Source: CAZAFL01 sp964484465 | GTDB lineage: Bacteria > Bacteroidota > Ignavibacteria > UBA10030 > SZUA-254 | Length of the DNA stretch: 64,000 bases | Reading direction: 5' to 3' | NCBI GenBank assembly: GCA_964484465.1 | Contig: CAZAFL010000005.1 | Coordinates: 1-64,000, forward strand | In this document: positions 46,183-55,279 of the stretch, in pieces | Position numbering within the stretch: the first letter of the stretch is position 1 | Layout of the letters: every line of letters begins with the position of its first letter | Notes under the pieces: model-generated | Seen by the model: the letters and a program-made list of their open reading frames with translations, nothing else | Told to the model about the DNA's origin: nothing | Databases searched by the model: none | Position numbers and translations under genes: made by a program

Positions 46183-47784
46183 ATGAAAAAGAAATTTTCG
46201 ATTCCTACGGTTGCGGCACTGGTCGTTGTGTCTCTCTTAACGGGAATGCAGATTAACAATGTCATTTCCGGCGACAGCATTTTTGAGCAGCTAAAGAAAT
46301 TTCAAGACGTTCTGAGTATTGCTGAAAAGTACTATGTGGACGATATTGACACTCAAAAGCTAACTGAATCGGCAATCACTGGGATGTTGTCTACACTTGA
46401 CCCCCATTCGGTATACATCCCCGCAAATCAGGTTCAAAAAATCAACGAGGAATTTCAAGGCAGTTTTGAGGGCATCGGTGTTGAATATGATGTCGTTAAT
46501 GATACTCTGCTGGTTGTTTCCCCAATTCCCCGCGGTCCAAGTGAAGCTCTCGGAATTCTTGCCGGCGATAAGATTCTTAAGATTAACGACTCATCCTCTA
46601 TCGGCATTAAGCGCGAGGATGTTCCTAAGAAACTGAGAGGTCCCAAAGGAACTCATGTCAAGGTGAGCATTTACCGGCCCGGTGATAGGGACCTTATCGA
46701 CTATGATATCGTTCGTGACAAGATTCCGCTTTATAGCGTTGATGTGGCGTACATGGTCAATGACGAGATCGGTTATGTGAGTGTGAATCGTTTCTCTCAG
46801 ACAACAAACGATGAATTTGTTGAAGCATTGACCAAGCTGCGCAATCAGGGAATGAAAAAGCTCATTCTCGATTTGCGGAACAATCCGGGCGGATATCTTG
46901 AGCAGGCCTATAAGATGGTGGATAATCTTCTTCCGAAAGGAAAGAAAGTAGTTTATACTAAAGGACGAAGGAGCGAGTTTGACGAGGAATATACAAGTGC
47001 CGGTGGCAATTTTACTGATGTTTCTCTCATAGTTCTCGTAAACCCCGGTTCAGCTTCTGCCAGCGAGATCGTTTCTGGTGCGATACAGGATTGGGACAGG
47101 GGGTTGATTGTTGGTGAGACGACATTCGGCAAAGGTCTCGTACAACGGCAATATGAATTACAGGACAAGTCAGCATTTCGGCTGACGATTGCCAGGTATT
47201 ATACACCATCCGGAAGGCTTATTCAACGTCCATATGGAAAGGACCGTGAGGAATACCGCAATGCACCATTTGAGAAAAACGAGTCCGAGGGTGAAAATCT
47301 TGAACACAGGGAAGAAAGTGATTCAAGCCGACCGGTTTTCAAAACTGCCGGAGGTAGAAAAGTGTTAGGGGGCGGCGGCATCACTCCCGATTATATCGTC
47401 AAGGCTGAAAAAGCCGACACTCTTATCGAGCAGCTGCTGAGAAAAGGAACTTTTGGTGAATTCAAGCGACCGTATATGGACGCAACCGGCAAGCATCTTC
47501 GTCAGGAATATGAGAAGGAGCTGAAGAAGTATCAGTCAGAATTTTCTGTGACGAATGACATGCTCAATGAATTTCAGTCGGTTGCTAAAAAAGAGAAGAT
47601 TGTCATTGACCACAGCCAGTTTGAAAAAGACAAAAAATTTATCGAGGCTCGCATAAAGGCGGAAATCGCTCGGGACATCTGGGGTAACGAGGGTTGGTTC
47701 ACGATCATGCGGTCGGAAGATATCCAATTCCAAAAAGCAATGACATTGTTCCCTGAAGCGGCAAAAATTGCAGGATTACGGTAA
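46183..47784 (+). CDS. S41-family C-terminal processing protease
   Basis: The 533-residue protein has an N-terminal signal anchor (FSIPTVAALVVVSLL), a PDZ domain (~95-180, GIGVEYDV, ILAGDKILKINDSS) and the S41 catalytic domain with LDLRNNPGGYLEQA, NPGSASASEIVSGA (~285-298, catalytic Ser) and FGKGLVQ (catalytic Lys). Residues ~395-520 form an extra helical C-terminal region typical of the Bacteroidota CTP type. It acts in the periplasm, cleaving near C-termini of substrates selected by the PDZ. The gene has its own promoter. Confidence 0.93.
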   Translation: MKKKFSIPTVAALVVVSLLTGMQINNVISGDSIFEQLKKFQDVLSIAEKYYVDDIDTQKLTESAITGMLSTLDPHSVYIPANQVQKINEEFQGSFEGIGVEYDVVNDTLLVVSPIPRGPSEALGILAGDKILKINDSSSIGIKREDVPKKLRGPKGTHVKVSIYRPGDRDLIDYDIVRDKIPLYSVDVAYMVNDEIGYVSVNRFSQTTNDEFVEALTKLRNQGMKKLILDLRNNPGGYLEQAYKMVDNLLPKGKKVVYTKGRRSEFDEEYTSAGGNFTDVSLIVLVNPGSASASEIVSGAIQDWDRGLIVGETTFGKGLVQRQYELQDKSAFRLTIARYYTPSGRLIQRPYGKDREEYRNAPFEKNESEGENLEHREESDSSRPVFKTAGGRKVLGGGGITPDYIVKAEKADTLIEQLLRKGTFGEFKRPYMDATGKHLRQEYEKELKKYQSEFSVTNDMLNEFQSVAKKEKIVIDHSQFEKDKKFIEARIKAEIARDIWGNEGWFTIMRSEDIQFQKAMTLFPEAAKIAGLR

Positions 47785-47834
47785 CAACTGACGAGTTCAT
47801 CATGTCGGCGGTATTGTAACAACATTTTCTTTCG

Positions 47835-48677
47835 ATGCGAAGGGGGATATCGTTCTCGATACTGGTTGTTCCCGCCTTGACGTTGTTCCTCAGTGAACAA
47901 CCGAATACATCAGTCACTTCGTTCTTCAATCCGGGAGATTCTGGGTTTTCGGTCGGCGACTCGACCATGCAAATAGGGGAGGAATTGACCTACAATGTCA
48001 GCTACGCGTTTGTCGATATCGGGCAGGTGCGTGTTACTGTGCTCGATAAAGTTTCAGACAAGGGAACATCGTATTACAACGTCGTAGCGCATATAGATTC
48101 GTACAAAAACATTCCATTCGTTGACCTCCATTCAGTTTACGAAAGCCATTTTGACGCGCTAATCTATTCATTGTGGTTTCGCAGCCGTACAAAAAAAGAC
48201 TCACGATGGCATTATTTTACTTATGAGTTCGATTACCCGAAGCATGGCATCTATATTCACCAGGGAACATGGGGAACAAATAGTGTCGATAGACGCGACA
48301 CCCTTTCTGTCGGCAGTTTCTCTCAGGACGGCCTTTCGATTTTTTATTACGCGCGGCAGAATCTCTTCAGCCGGAAGACACTGACAATCCCGACTGTCGT
48401 CAGCGAACAACAAGGAAACACAGTGATTCATTTTACAAATCAGCGGACTCACGAAAAGATCGATGCAATTGACTACCCGGTTGATCTGATCCACTTTGAA
48501 GGTAATGCCGGCTTTGTCGGTATTTTTGGATTGACCGGAGATTTTGAAGGCTGGTTTAGCAACGACGCCGCACGTGTTCCGGTTCTCGCAAAGATGAAAG
48601 TGATCATCGGCGATGTGAAGATTGAATTGATGAAGTGGAAGCGCCGGGGCTGGGTCCCTCCAAAATACCAGGAGTGA
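47835..48677 (+). CDS. DUF3108-family exported protein
   Basis: The 280-residue protein has a signal peptide-like N-terminus (ISFSILVVPALTLFL) and then the DUF3108 layout: IGEELTYNVSYAFVDIGQV, SYKNIPFVDLHSVYESH, FSQDGLSIFYYAR and the C-terminal GWFSNDAARVPVLAKMKVIIG. The family is predicted to be a periplasmic or outer-membrane-associated beta structure of unknown function. It sits between the S41 protease and a gamma-carbonic-anhydrase-like gene, seven bases before the latter's ATG. Confidence 0.82.
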   Translation: MRRGISFSILVVPALTLFLSEQPNTSVTSFFNPGDSGFSVGDSTMQIGEELTYNVSYAFVDIGQVRVTVLDKVSDKGTSYYNVVAHIDSYKNIPFVDLHSVYESHFDALIYSLWFRSRTKKDSRWHYFTYEFDYPKHGIYIHQGTWGTNSVDRRDTLSVGSFSQDGLSIFYYARQNLFSRKTLTIPTVVSEQQGNTVIHFTNQRTHEKIDAIDYPVDLIHFEGNAGFVGIFGLTGDFEGWFSNDAARVPVLAKMKVIIGDVKIELMKWKRRGWVPPKYQE

Positions 48678-48683
48678 GTATTC

Positions 48684-49199
48684 ATGATCCATTCCTTCAG
48701 GGGAATTACGCCGAAGATTCATCCGTCGGTCTTTACTGTTGACAGCGCCGAAATTATCGGTGATGTGACAATCGATAAAGATTCAAGCGTATGGTATAAT
48801 GCCGTTATCAGGGGGGACGTAAATTATGTCCGGATCGGCGAGCGGACGAATATACAGGATGGCTGTCTGCTTCATGTCCGGCATAAAGAATTTCCACTGA
48901 TTATCGGGTCAAACGTCACGGTGGGACATGGCGTCATTTTGCATGCATGCACGATAAAAGAGTATTGCCTGATCGGTATGGGTGCTATCGTTCTTGATAA
49001 TGCAGAAATTAATCCTTACACTCTTGTTGCCGCGGGTGCAGTAGTCCTCGGCGGTTCGGTTATTCCGGAGGGGAAGCTCGTTGCCGGAGTTCCCGCCAAG
49101 GTCGTCCGTGAGCTTTCTGCTGATGAGAGAGCGTCATTGAAAACTTCAGCTCAGAATTATGTGGATTATGTCAAATCATACAGAGGAGGTCCAGCGTAG
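48684..49199 (+). CDS. Gamma-carbonic-anhydrase-like left-handed beta-helix protein
   Basis: The 171-residue protein is a left-handed beta-helix of hexapeptide repeats. Likely zinc ligands are the His residues in CLLHVRH and VGHGVILHAC, and the IRGD...IGERTNIQDG segment is a family hallmark (YrdA/CaiE/PaaY group). Members may hydrate CO2 or act on CoA thioesters, and many are inactive as carbonic anhydrases in vitro; the role here is undetermined. It belongs to a tight run with the DUF3108 gene upstream and the hydrolase gene 9 bp downstream. Confidence 0.9.
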   Translation: MIHSFRGITPKIHPSVFTVDSAEIIGDVTIDKDSSVWYNAVIRGDVNYVRIGERTNIQDGCLLHVRHKEFPLIIGSNVTVGHGVILHACTIKEYCLIGMGAIVLDNAEINPYTLVAAGAVVLGGSVIPEGKLVAGVPAKVVRELSADERASLKTSAQNYVDYVKSYRGGPA

Positions 49200-49208
49200 G
49201 AAAATCCT

Positions 49209-50105
49209 ATGAGGGTGAGATTTTGGGGAACACGCGGCTCTATTTCAACTCCGGGGAAACAAACGGTTCGCTATGGCGGCAACACACCCTGCGTCGAGGT
49301 CCGCCTGGCAAATGATAAACTGATCATTCTCGATGCCGGAACGGGCATCCGCAATCTCGGAGAAAAACTGATTGAAGGGGGGGAATCGATCAAGGCTTTT
49401 TTGTTGATCTCACATCCTCACTGGGATCATATTCAGGGGTTTCCTTTTTTTAAGCCGGCGTTTATCTCTGGTAACGAGTTGACAATTATCGGCGGGGAAA
49501 CGGAAAGAGTCACGCTCCAGAAAATGATTTCGGACCAGATGAACAAGATTTATTTTCCTATACAGCTGAACGAACTTAAGGCAACAATAAAATTCCGCAG
49601 AGTTGAGGAAGAGGAATTTGAAGTGTTCGGAGCGCGTGTCCGGACAATGTTTGTTAATCACCCCACGTTCGCGGTTGCGTATCGTATTTTCCATGGAGGA
49701 AAATCACTCGTGTACATCAGCGACAACGAGCCGTTCGACCGGAAGGTTGCTCAGGCGATGCGGAATGTGGAAAAATCAATTGTTGAAAAATTCTCCCGAA
49801 CGCCCGGTGACCCAAATCAGCGTATATATGATTTTGTGCGGAATACAGATGTGCTGATCCATGATGCAACGTATACACCGGAGGAGTATGTCAATAGAGT
49901 CGGCTGGGGGCATTCACATTATTTGTTCACACTCAATGTCGCCGCTCAGGGCAACGTCAAACGCCTCGTGCTGTTTCACCATGACCCCGCGCATAATGAT
50001 GAAAAGGTCGACGAGATCCTGAGGAAATGCAAAAAAGAAATTAAGAATCGTCAATATGACTTCGATTGTGTTGCTGCCGCTGAAGGATTGGAAATTGAGA
50101 TTTAG
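49209..50105 (+). CDS. Metallo-beta-lactamase-fold hydrolase
   Basis: The 298-residue protein opens with FWGTRGSISTPGK and has the metal motif SHPHWDHIQGFPFF (~73-86), further ligands in FVNHPTFAVA and IHDATY, and LFHHDPAHND near the C-terminus. This subgroup resembles RNase Z/PDE-type MBL enzymes and is often fused to signalling domains, but here stands alone. A phosphodiesterase-type activity is possible; the substrate is not predictable. Confidence 0.88.
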   Translation: MRVRFWGTRGSISTPGKQTVRYGGNTPCVEVRLANDKLIILDAGTGIRNLGEKLIEGGESIKAFLLISHPHWDHIQGFPFFKPAFISGNELTIIGGETERVTLQKMISDQMNKIYFPIQLNELKATIKFRRVEEEEFEVFGARVRTMFVNHPTFAVAYRIFHGGKSLVYISDNEPFDRKVAQAMRNVEKSIVEKFSRTPGDPNQRIYDFVRNTDVLIHDATYTPEEYVNRVGWGHSHYLFTLNVAAQGNVKRLVLFHHDPAHNDEKVDEILRKCKKEIKNRQYDFDCVAAAEGLEIEI

Positions 50106-50158
50106 TCCGCCCGAACATACAGCGAATTCCCCGATTTAGAGTGTAACTTATAAAATAC

Positions 50159-50190
50159 TTGACATTGATAGCCTTCCCATGTTATATTTG
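50159..50190 (+). promoter_or_regulatory. cspA-type gene promoter with TAnnTTTG element
   Basis: TTGACA, 18 bp, TATATTTG. The second box matches the Bacteroidota -7 consensus exactly, while the first matches the general -35 exactly. It gives a leader of ~130 nt. Confidence 0.7.
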
Positions 50191-50326
50191 CACACTATAT
50201 ATGACTACTCGTTCAATGGAAACATAGCAAACGTGCATCAAACGGGACCCCTTGAATTCAGATAATCCAGGGCAGTATCCCTTTTACACATTCATTTCGT
50301 CTTTTCTCACAAGAGAGGATGAAGAT

Positions 50327-50539
50327 ATGCCGACGGGTAAAGTTAAGTGGTTCGACAGCAAGAAAGGATTTGGTTTCATTGTGTCGGAAGAAGGGAACGG
50401 AGATGTATTTGTGCATTACAGTGCAATCAAAGACGAAAACCAGTTCAAAACATTGAAAGAGGGAATGACGGTGACCTTCGATGTTGCGGAAGGAAAGAAG
50501 GGATTACAAGCCCTTAATGTTGTTGTGGTGACTCAATAA
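50327..50539 (+). CDS. CspA-family cold-shock protein
   Basis: The 70-residue single OB-fold protein has the RNP1 motif KGFGFI and RNP2-like DVFVHYSAI; it binds single-stranded RNA and DNA and can melt RNA structure. The start is the ATG of MPTGKVKWF, preceded by AGAGG; upstream in-frame codons lie in the leader and are not part of the protein. The ~130-nt 5' leader is typical of cold-shock genes whose mRNA changes fold with temperature. A strong terminator follows, so the gene is monocistronic. Confidence 0.95.
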   Translation: MPTGKVKWFDSKKGFGFIVSEEGNGDVFVHYSAIKDENQFKTLKEGMTVTFDVAEGKKGLQALNVVVVTQ

Positions 50540-50563
50540 GAAGAATGGTTGATACAATAATTT

Positions 50564-50608
50564 CCCCGAGTGTCTGACTCATTCATGGGTCAACAGTCGG
50601 GGTTTTTA
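50564..50608 (+). terminator. Rho-independent terminator of the cold-shock gene
   Basis: CCCCGA (50564-50569) pairs with TCGGGG (50597-50602), with inner TGT/ACA and TGAC/GTCA pairs broken by bulges, followed by five T. Confidence 0.8.
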
Positions 50609-50643
50609 TTCATGTTCGTTACGCATAACGACAATTCAAGAAT

Positions 50644-51108
50644 ATGGGATTTGAATTTAAAACATCGGATTTCAAAAAGCTTAGCGATATTCTTGGTGTG
50701 GCGGCGAAGCATAAAGGCAACAATATCCGCTACGAACTTGAAAACAAAGCGAATCGGCAAAAGCTGGCGATTGAGATTTATCCCGATATTCGGATCGGAA
50801 GCAGAAGAGGAAATCTCATCTCGGTGTATACGCCCAGCGCCCATTTACAATTGCACTTTTGTTCCGGCTTTGTCATCAGCAAAATGCTCAACGAGGTCAC
50901 GTTTATCGGTCAGCACGAAGGGAAGCTTTCAGGGTTAATTATCGAAAAGGAAGGGGGTTGTTCCCTGTATGCCAATGTCGACCGGGAAATTCTCTCGGGC
51001 GACTTTACGCGCCTGGGACCCGAAGTGATGCTGTCCGGTATCGCTCTTTCCCTTTCGGAGTCTATTTTACCCGACAGAAAAGCACGGTCCAAAAAATTGC
51101 GCAAATGA
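50644..51108 (+). CDS. Unassigned protein translationally coupled to ybeY
   Basis: I do not recognise this 154-residue protein. It is soluble, lacks a signal peptide and has an alternating alpha/beta pattern: DFKKLSDILGVAAKH helix, LAIEIYPDIRIGS and LISVYTPSAHLQLHF strands, SGLIIEKEGG turn, then a helix LGPEVMLSGIALSLSESIL and a basic tail (RKARSKKLRK). Its stop codon overlaps the ybeY ATG by two bases (ATGA), and it lies downstream of the cspA-type terminator. The coupling suggests a role near rRNA maturation or ribosome quality control, but that is inference from position only. Confidence 0.7.
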   Translation: MGFEFKTSDFKKLSDILGVAAKHKGNNIRYELENKANRQKLAIEIYPDIRIGSRRGNLISVYTPSAHLQLHFCSGFVISKMLNEVTFIGQHEGKLSGLIIEKEGGCSLYANVDREILSGDFTRLGPEVMLSGIALSLSESILPDRKARSKKLRK

Positions 51109-51527
51109 TCCGTATAAAGGTATTTAATGCTCACCCCCGGTGCAGAGTCCGTATCAAAGAAACTCTCTCGCTGGTGCGACATGTTTTAAAAAATGAGGGA
51201 GTTCGTGACGCGGAACTCAATATTGTTGCTATAAATGACAGGCGTATGACTACTATAAATGGCAAATATCTTCATCACCGGTATGCGACCGACGTTCTCA
51301 GTTTTCCTCTTTCGGAGAAGAAGACAAAAACGCTGGAGGGTGAAGTTTATATCAACCTCGACCAGGCACGGCGTCAGGCATCGGAATATAATGTTGCGGT
51401 CCGCAATGAAATTGCCCGCCTGGTAACCCATGGAGTCCTGCATCTTGTCGGTTATCGGGATGCAACGAACGGTGAGAGAAAACGCATGACGAAGCGAGAA
51501 AACCACTACCTCAGTCATAATATATAA
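51105..51527 (+). CDS. ybeY: Endoribonuclease YbeY (rRNA maturation factor)
   Basis: Acts in 16S rRNA 3'-end maturation and ribosome quality control. The 140-residue protein starts at the ATG overlapping the previous stop; a longer frame upstream is the shadow of that gene. ATDVLSFPLSE and THGVLHLVGYRD match the family; in the metal motif HGxLHLxGyxH the third His is replaced by Asp (GYRD). Bacteroidota YbeY proteins commonly have this change, so loss of activity should not be assumed. The next gene, DUF494, starts 9 bp later. Confidence 0.9.
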   Translation: MIRIKVFNAHPRCRVRIKETLSLVRHVLKNEGVRDAELNIVAINDRRMTTINGKYLHHRYATDVLSFPLSEKKTKTLEGEVYINLDQARRQASEYNVAVRNEIARLVTHGVLHLVGYRDATNGERKRMTKRENHYLSHNI

Positions 51528-51535
51528 GGCGTGCA

Positions 51536-51994
51536 ATGCAGGAACGACTCGTTGAAATTTTGGTGTATGTGTTGAACAAGGTTCGGACAACTAACAAACA
51601 AATCGGCGAAATCGATACATCCGCCCTTGAAAAACAGGGATATTCTCAGAATGAAATCAGTCTTGCATTGAGCTGGCTATTTGACCGAATCAATGCGGAG
51701 CCGGAACAGACCCCCGCATTTGACCAGCACTCGGTTTCATTTCGTGTTCTCCATCCTATGGAAAAGCATGCGATAACACCGGAGGCTTTCGGGTATCTTA
51801 TTCAGTTGCGTGAGTTGCATATTATAAACGATTCGCAGGTTGAAATGATCATCGAGCGTGCCTGGCTGAACGATTCCGGACGTTTGGACGTTCCTGCTAT
51901 CCAGTCGATTGCTGCTTCTATTGTATTTAGCCTTGAGCACTCGTCATGGAGGGAGGGGGATATCATTATTCCTGCGGACGATACGATTCATTAA
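51536..51994 (+). CDS. smg: Smg/DUF494 family protein
   Basis: The 152-residue protein matches the DUF494/Smg layout: RLVEILVYVLN at the start, ALEKQGYSQNEISLALSWLFDRI in the middle, and a second helical half with HAITPEAFGYLIQLRELHIIND. In many bacteria this small gene sits directly before topA, as here, 28 bp apart. Its biochemical function is unknown; a link to DNA topology or tRNA metabolism has been proposed only from gene neighbourhood. Confidence 0.85.
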   Translation: MQERLVEILVYVLNKVRTTNKQIGEIDTSALEKQGYSQNEISLALSWLFDRINAEPEQTPAFDQHSVSFRVLHPMEKHAITPEAFGYLIQLRELHIINDSQVEMIIERAWLNDSGRLDVPAIQSIAASIVFSLEHSSWREGDIIIPADDTIH

Positions 51995-52021
51995 CAGAGA
52001 ACTTGGAATGATCAGCAGACA

Positions 52022-54346
52022 ATGAAGAAGTCACTCATTATAGTAGAGTCCCCGGCAAAAGCGAAGACGATCGGCAAATATTTGGGTAAAGAATTTACCG
52101 TCCACGCGTCCGTAGGCCATATCAAGAATCTACCTAAAAGTAAGCTTGGAGTTGACGTTGAATCGGGGTATGTTCCAACCTTTGAAACTATTCAGGGAAA
52201 AGAAGAGGTTATCCAGAAGCTGAAGGACGAAGCAAAAAAATCGGATACCGTCTACATAGCTACCGACCCGGACCGCGAAGGTGAGGCAATCGCAGCAGAC
52301 ATTGCCGAGGAGCTTGTCGAGAACGATGACAGGATTTATCGGGTTCTCTTTCATGAGATCACTTCAAAAGGTGTAGCGGACGCGATGAAAAAGCCGCAGA
52401 AGATCGACGATGATTTGGTGGCTTCACAGCGTGCGCGGCGTGTTATGGATAGATTGGTCGGTTATAAAATCAGCCCGTTCGTCTGGAAAACAATGTTCTA
52501 CGGTCTTTCCGCCGGACGCGTTCAATCCGTAGCGTTGCGGCTGATTTGCGAACGAGAAGCTGCGGTTGCCTCATTTACAACTACTGAATATTGGTCAATC
52601 ATCGGCGAATTTAAGACAGAGGCGAGCGAGGGGTTCTATGCAAAGCTTTTCAGGATGGATGGAAAGGAACTATTTGTCCCGTCGAAAGAAAACCTTCTCG
52701 AGATAAAACATAAAGGAACAGGCGATCGATACACGTATCTTCCATCTGAATCTGAAGCCCTGCGTGTCATTGAGGATATCAAAAAGCAATCATTTGTTGT
52801 CAACGATGTTCAGAAGAAAGATATCAGGCGTAACCCTCCTGCTCCTTTCATTACCAGCACACTCCAGCAAGAAGCTTCCCGGAAGTTGCGTTTCTCTGCC
52901 TCGCGAACGATGACACTTGCGCAAAAATTGTATGAAGGTATTGAAATTGGTGAGGATGGTGCTGTCGGTTTGATTACATACATGCGTACTGATTCCACAC
53001 GCCTGAGCGACGACGCTGTGGCGGCTGTCAGAGAATTCATATATACAAATTACGGCAAAGAGTATGTCCCGAAACATCCGAACGTGTATAAGAAAAAGAA
53101 AACTTCACAGGATGCACATGAGGCAATCAGGCCTACGTCGGTAAAATATACTCCGGCTGCGGTTAAAAAATATTTGGATAAAGATTTATTCCGACTCTAC
53201 GAGCTTGTTTGGAACCGTTTTGTTGCCTGTCAGATGGAGGCTGCCGTTCTGGAATCGACGTCGGTCATTATCGGAGGAGGAAAATACCAGTTCAAAGCAA
53301 CGGCGTCGAGGTATAAATTCCGGGGATTTCTTCAGGTGTATGACGATTCAGTCGATAAAGAAAGCGAGAAGTATGAAGAAGAAGATGCGGAAGTGGTTGA
53401 TGAAAAACTTCCTACGAATCTCGCTCCCGGTCAACCGACATCGTTAATGAGCATTGTTCCGCACCGGCACGAAACGAGCCCGCCTCCCAGGTTTACTGAA
53501 AGCAGTCTGGTCAAAACGCTTGAATCATTGGGAATCGGCCGTCCAAGTACATACGCGATGATTGTCAGTACAATCATCAACCGCAAATATGTCGAACAGC
53601 GCGAAAGGAAACTCTATGCCCTGCCGCTCGGGATGGAGGTCAATAAACTATTGACGACGAACTTTCCTCACATTTTCAACGTTAAGTTTACCGCGAAGAT
53701 GGAAGAAGAACTCGACACTATTGCATCCGGGGCAAGAGAGTATAAGACTGTTCTTGATGATTTCTATCTTCCGTTCAACAGTTCGCTGGAAAAAGTTTCG
53801 AAATCCGCATCGAGCATTAAGAAATCGATGCAGGAAAAAACTGATGTTGTGTGTGAGCTGTGTGGCAAGCCAATGATCATCAAATGGGGGAGGAACGGAA
53901 AATTTATGGCATGCAGCGGTTATCCGGATTGTAAAAATACGAAGCCCCTGCCGGAAGATCAGGAAAAGCATCAGCATCTCGCGGGATTGAAATGCGAGTT
54001 GTGCGGCGGTGAAATGCTTGTGCGCTCCAGTCGGTTCGGGACGTTTCTCGGATGCTCAAATTACCCCACGTGCAAGAATACGAAACCGATTTCCATGGGG
54101 ATCAAGTGTCCGAAGTGCAAGGAAGGTGACCTCGTCGAACGGAAAACGAAACGGAAGCGGACATTCTACGGATGTTCACGGTATCCCGATTGTGATTTTG
54201 CCTCCTGGGATAAACCCTCTAACCACCCGTGTGAAACATGCGGTGCACCGTTCATGGTTGTGAAATATTCTGAAAAGCGTGGAGAATACCTCAAGTGCCC
54301 GTCGTGTAAAGCAGAAGTTGAAAAGGAAGAAGCTGCAGTCGCCTGA
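52022..54346 (+). CDS. topA: DNA topoisomerase I (type IA)
   Basis: Relaxes negative supercoils by single-strand passage. The 774-residue protein has an N-terminal TOPRIM domain (IIVESPAKAKTIGKYLG; ATDPDREGEAIA), the catalytic Tyr in GLITYMRTDSTRLS (~322), and four C-terminal Cys4 zinc ribbons (~620-765: CELCGKP, CELCGGE, CPKCKEG, CETCGAP, each closed by a second CxxxxxC-type pair). It ends four bases before the Xer gene, so the two are probably co-translated. Confidence 0.96.
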   Translation: MKKSLIIVESPAKAKTIGKYLGKEFTVHASVGHIKNLPKSKLGVDVESGYVPTFETIQGKEEVIQKLKDEAKKSDTVYIATDPDREGEAIAADIAEELVENDDRIYRVLFHEITSKGVADAMKKPQKIDDDLVASQRARRVMDRLVGYKISPFVWKTMFYGLSAGRVQSVALRLICEREAAVASFTTTEYWSIIGEFKTEASEGFYAKLFRMDGKELFVPSKENLLEIKHKGTGDRYTYLPSESEALRVIEDIKKQSFVVNDVQKKDIRRNPPAPFITSTLQQEASRKLRFSASRTMTLAQKLYEGIEIGEDGAVGLITYMRTDSTRLSDDAVAAVREFIYTNYGKEYVPKHPNVYKKKKTSQDAHEAIRPTSVKYTPAAVKKYLDKDLFRLYELVWNRFVACQMEAAVLESTSVIIGGGKYQFKATASRYKFRGFLQVYDDSVDKESEKYEEEDAEVVDEKLPTNLAPGQPTSLMSIVPHRHETSPPPRFTESSLVKTLESLGIGRPSTYAMIVSTIINRKYVEQRERKLYALPLGMEVNKLLTTNFPHIFNVKFTAKMEEELDTIASGAREYKTVLDDFYLPFNSSLEKVSKSASSIKKSMQEKTDVVCELCGKPMIIKWGRNGKFMACSGYPDCKNTKPLPEDQEKHQHLAGLKCELCGGEMLVRSSRFGTFLGCSNYPTCKNTKPISMGIKCPKCKEGDLVERKTKRKRTFYGCSRYPDCDFASWDKPSNHPCETCGAPFMVVKYSEKRGEYLKCPSCKAEVEKEEAAVA

Positions 54347-54349
54347 GGT

Positions 54350-55255
54350 ATGACCGGCCATATCAATACATTTCTGTCGTACTTGAAAACGGAGAGGAAC
54401 TATTCTTCGCATACGGTAACGGCATATCGGAATGACCTATCTCAATTTGCTACGTTCCTGGAAGGATATTACTCGGGAAAACCTTATGACTGGTCAGACA
54501 TTGACCCTGGAACTGTCCGCCATTTCCTCGGGAATCTCATTGAGTTGGGAAAAAGCAAAAAAAGCGTTGCAAGAAAGCTTGCCGCTGTTCGTTCCTTCTT
54601 TAGATTTCTGGCGAAAAAAGCCATCATTCGTCGAAACCCTCTTCTCAGTGTTGCAACTCCCAGGCTGGAGAAGAAGCTTCCCTTGTACCTGGATGAACGG
54701 AGCGTCAATGCAATGATGAACCTCCAGGATACATCGACACCGGACGGGTTACGCGACAAGGCGATGCTGGAGCTTTTGTACGGTTGCGGTTTAAGAGTGG
54801 GAGAATTAATTTCGCTGAATATCTCTAATGTCGATTTCGCCAATAGCGTCGTTAAAGTTGTTGGCAAAGGAAGCAAAGAACGAATAATTCCGCTTGGCAG
54901 GAAGGCAAAAGAATCTTTGCAGGTGTATTTCAAACGGAGAACTGAATTGTTTTCCGATACCACGAAGGAAAAGGACCGTAGCGCGGTTTTTCTGACCGGA
55001 AGAGGAACGAGAATGTATGCGAAAGGGGGATACCTTATCGTTCGTAAATACATTGCGCTGATATCTGAAATAGAGAAAAAGAGTCCTCACGTCCTTCGTC
55101 ATTCGTTTGCAACGCACTTATTAAATCGAGGGGCAGACATACGGGCAGTCAAAGAGTTGCTTGGGCACGCAAGTTTATCTACGACGCAGTTATATACCCA
55201 TGTAACAGTTGACCGGCTGAAACGTATCTATAAACAGGCGCATCCTAAAGCGTAA
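54350..55255 (+). CDS. xer: XerC/XerD-family tyrosine recombinase
   Basis: Resolves chromosome dimers at dif. The 301-residue protein has the N-terminal SAM-like core-binding domain (~1-90, FLSYLKTERNYSSHT) and the catalytic domain with Arg in GCGLRVGELISL (~145), Lys in VVGKGSKER, HVLRHSFATHLL, LLGHASLSTTQLYTHV; the Tyr nucleophile is in the last motif. XerC and XerD cannot be told apart by eye. The topA-xer order is common in several phyla. Confidence 0.93.
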   Translation: MTGHINTFLSYLKTERNYSSHTVTAYRNDLSQFATFLEGYYSGKPYDWSDIDPGTVRHFLGNLIELGKSKKSVARKLAAVRSFFRFLAKKAIIRRNPLLSVATPRLEKKLPLYLDERSVNAMMNLQDTSTPDGLRDKAMLELLYGCGLRVGELISLNISNVDFANSVVKVVGKGSKERIIPLGRKAKESLQVYFKRRTELFSDTTKEKDRSAVFLTGRGTRMYAKGGYLIVRKYIALISEIEKKSPHVLRHSFATHLLNRGADIRAVKELLGHASLSTTQLYTHVTVDRLKRIYKQAHPKA

Positions 55256-55279
55256 TCGCGTCTTACGGAAGGAGGTTAT

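Noticed and set aside
54484..55053. 189-residue open frame antisense to the Xer gene
   Set aside because: Same reason: the sense strand has the full recombinase motif set.
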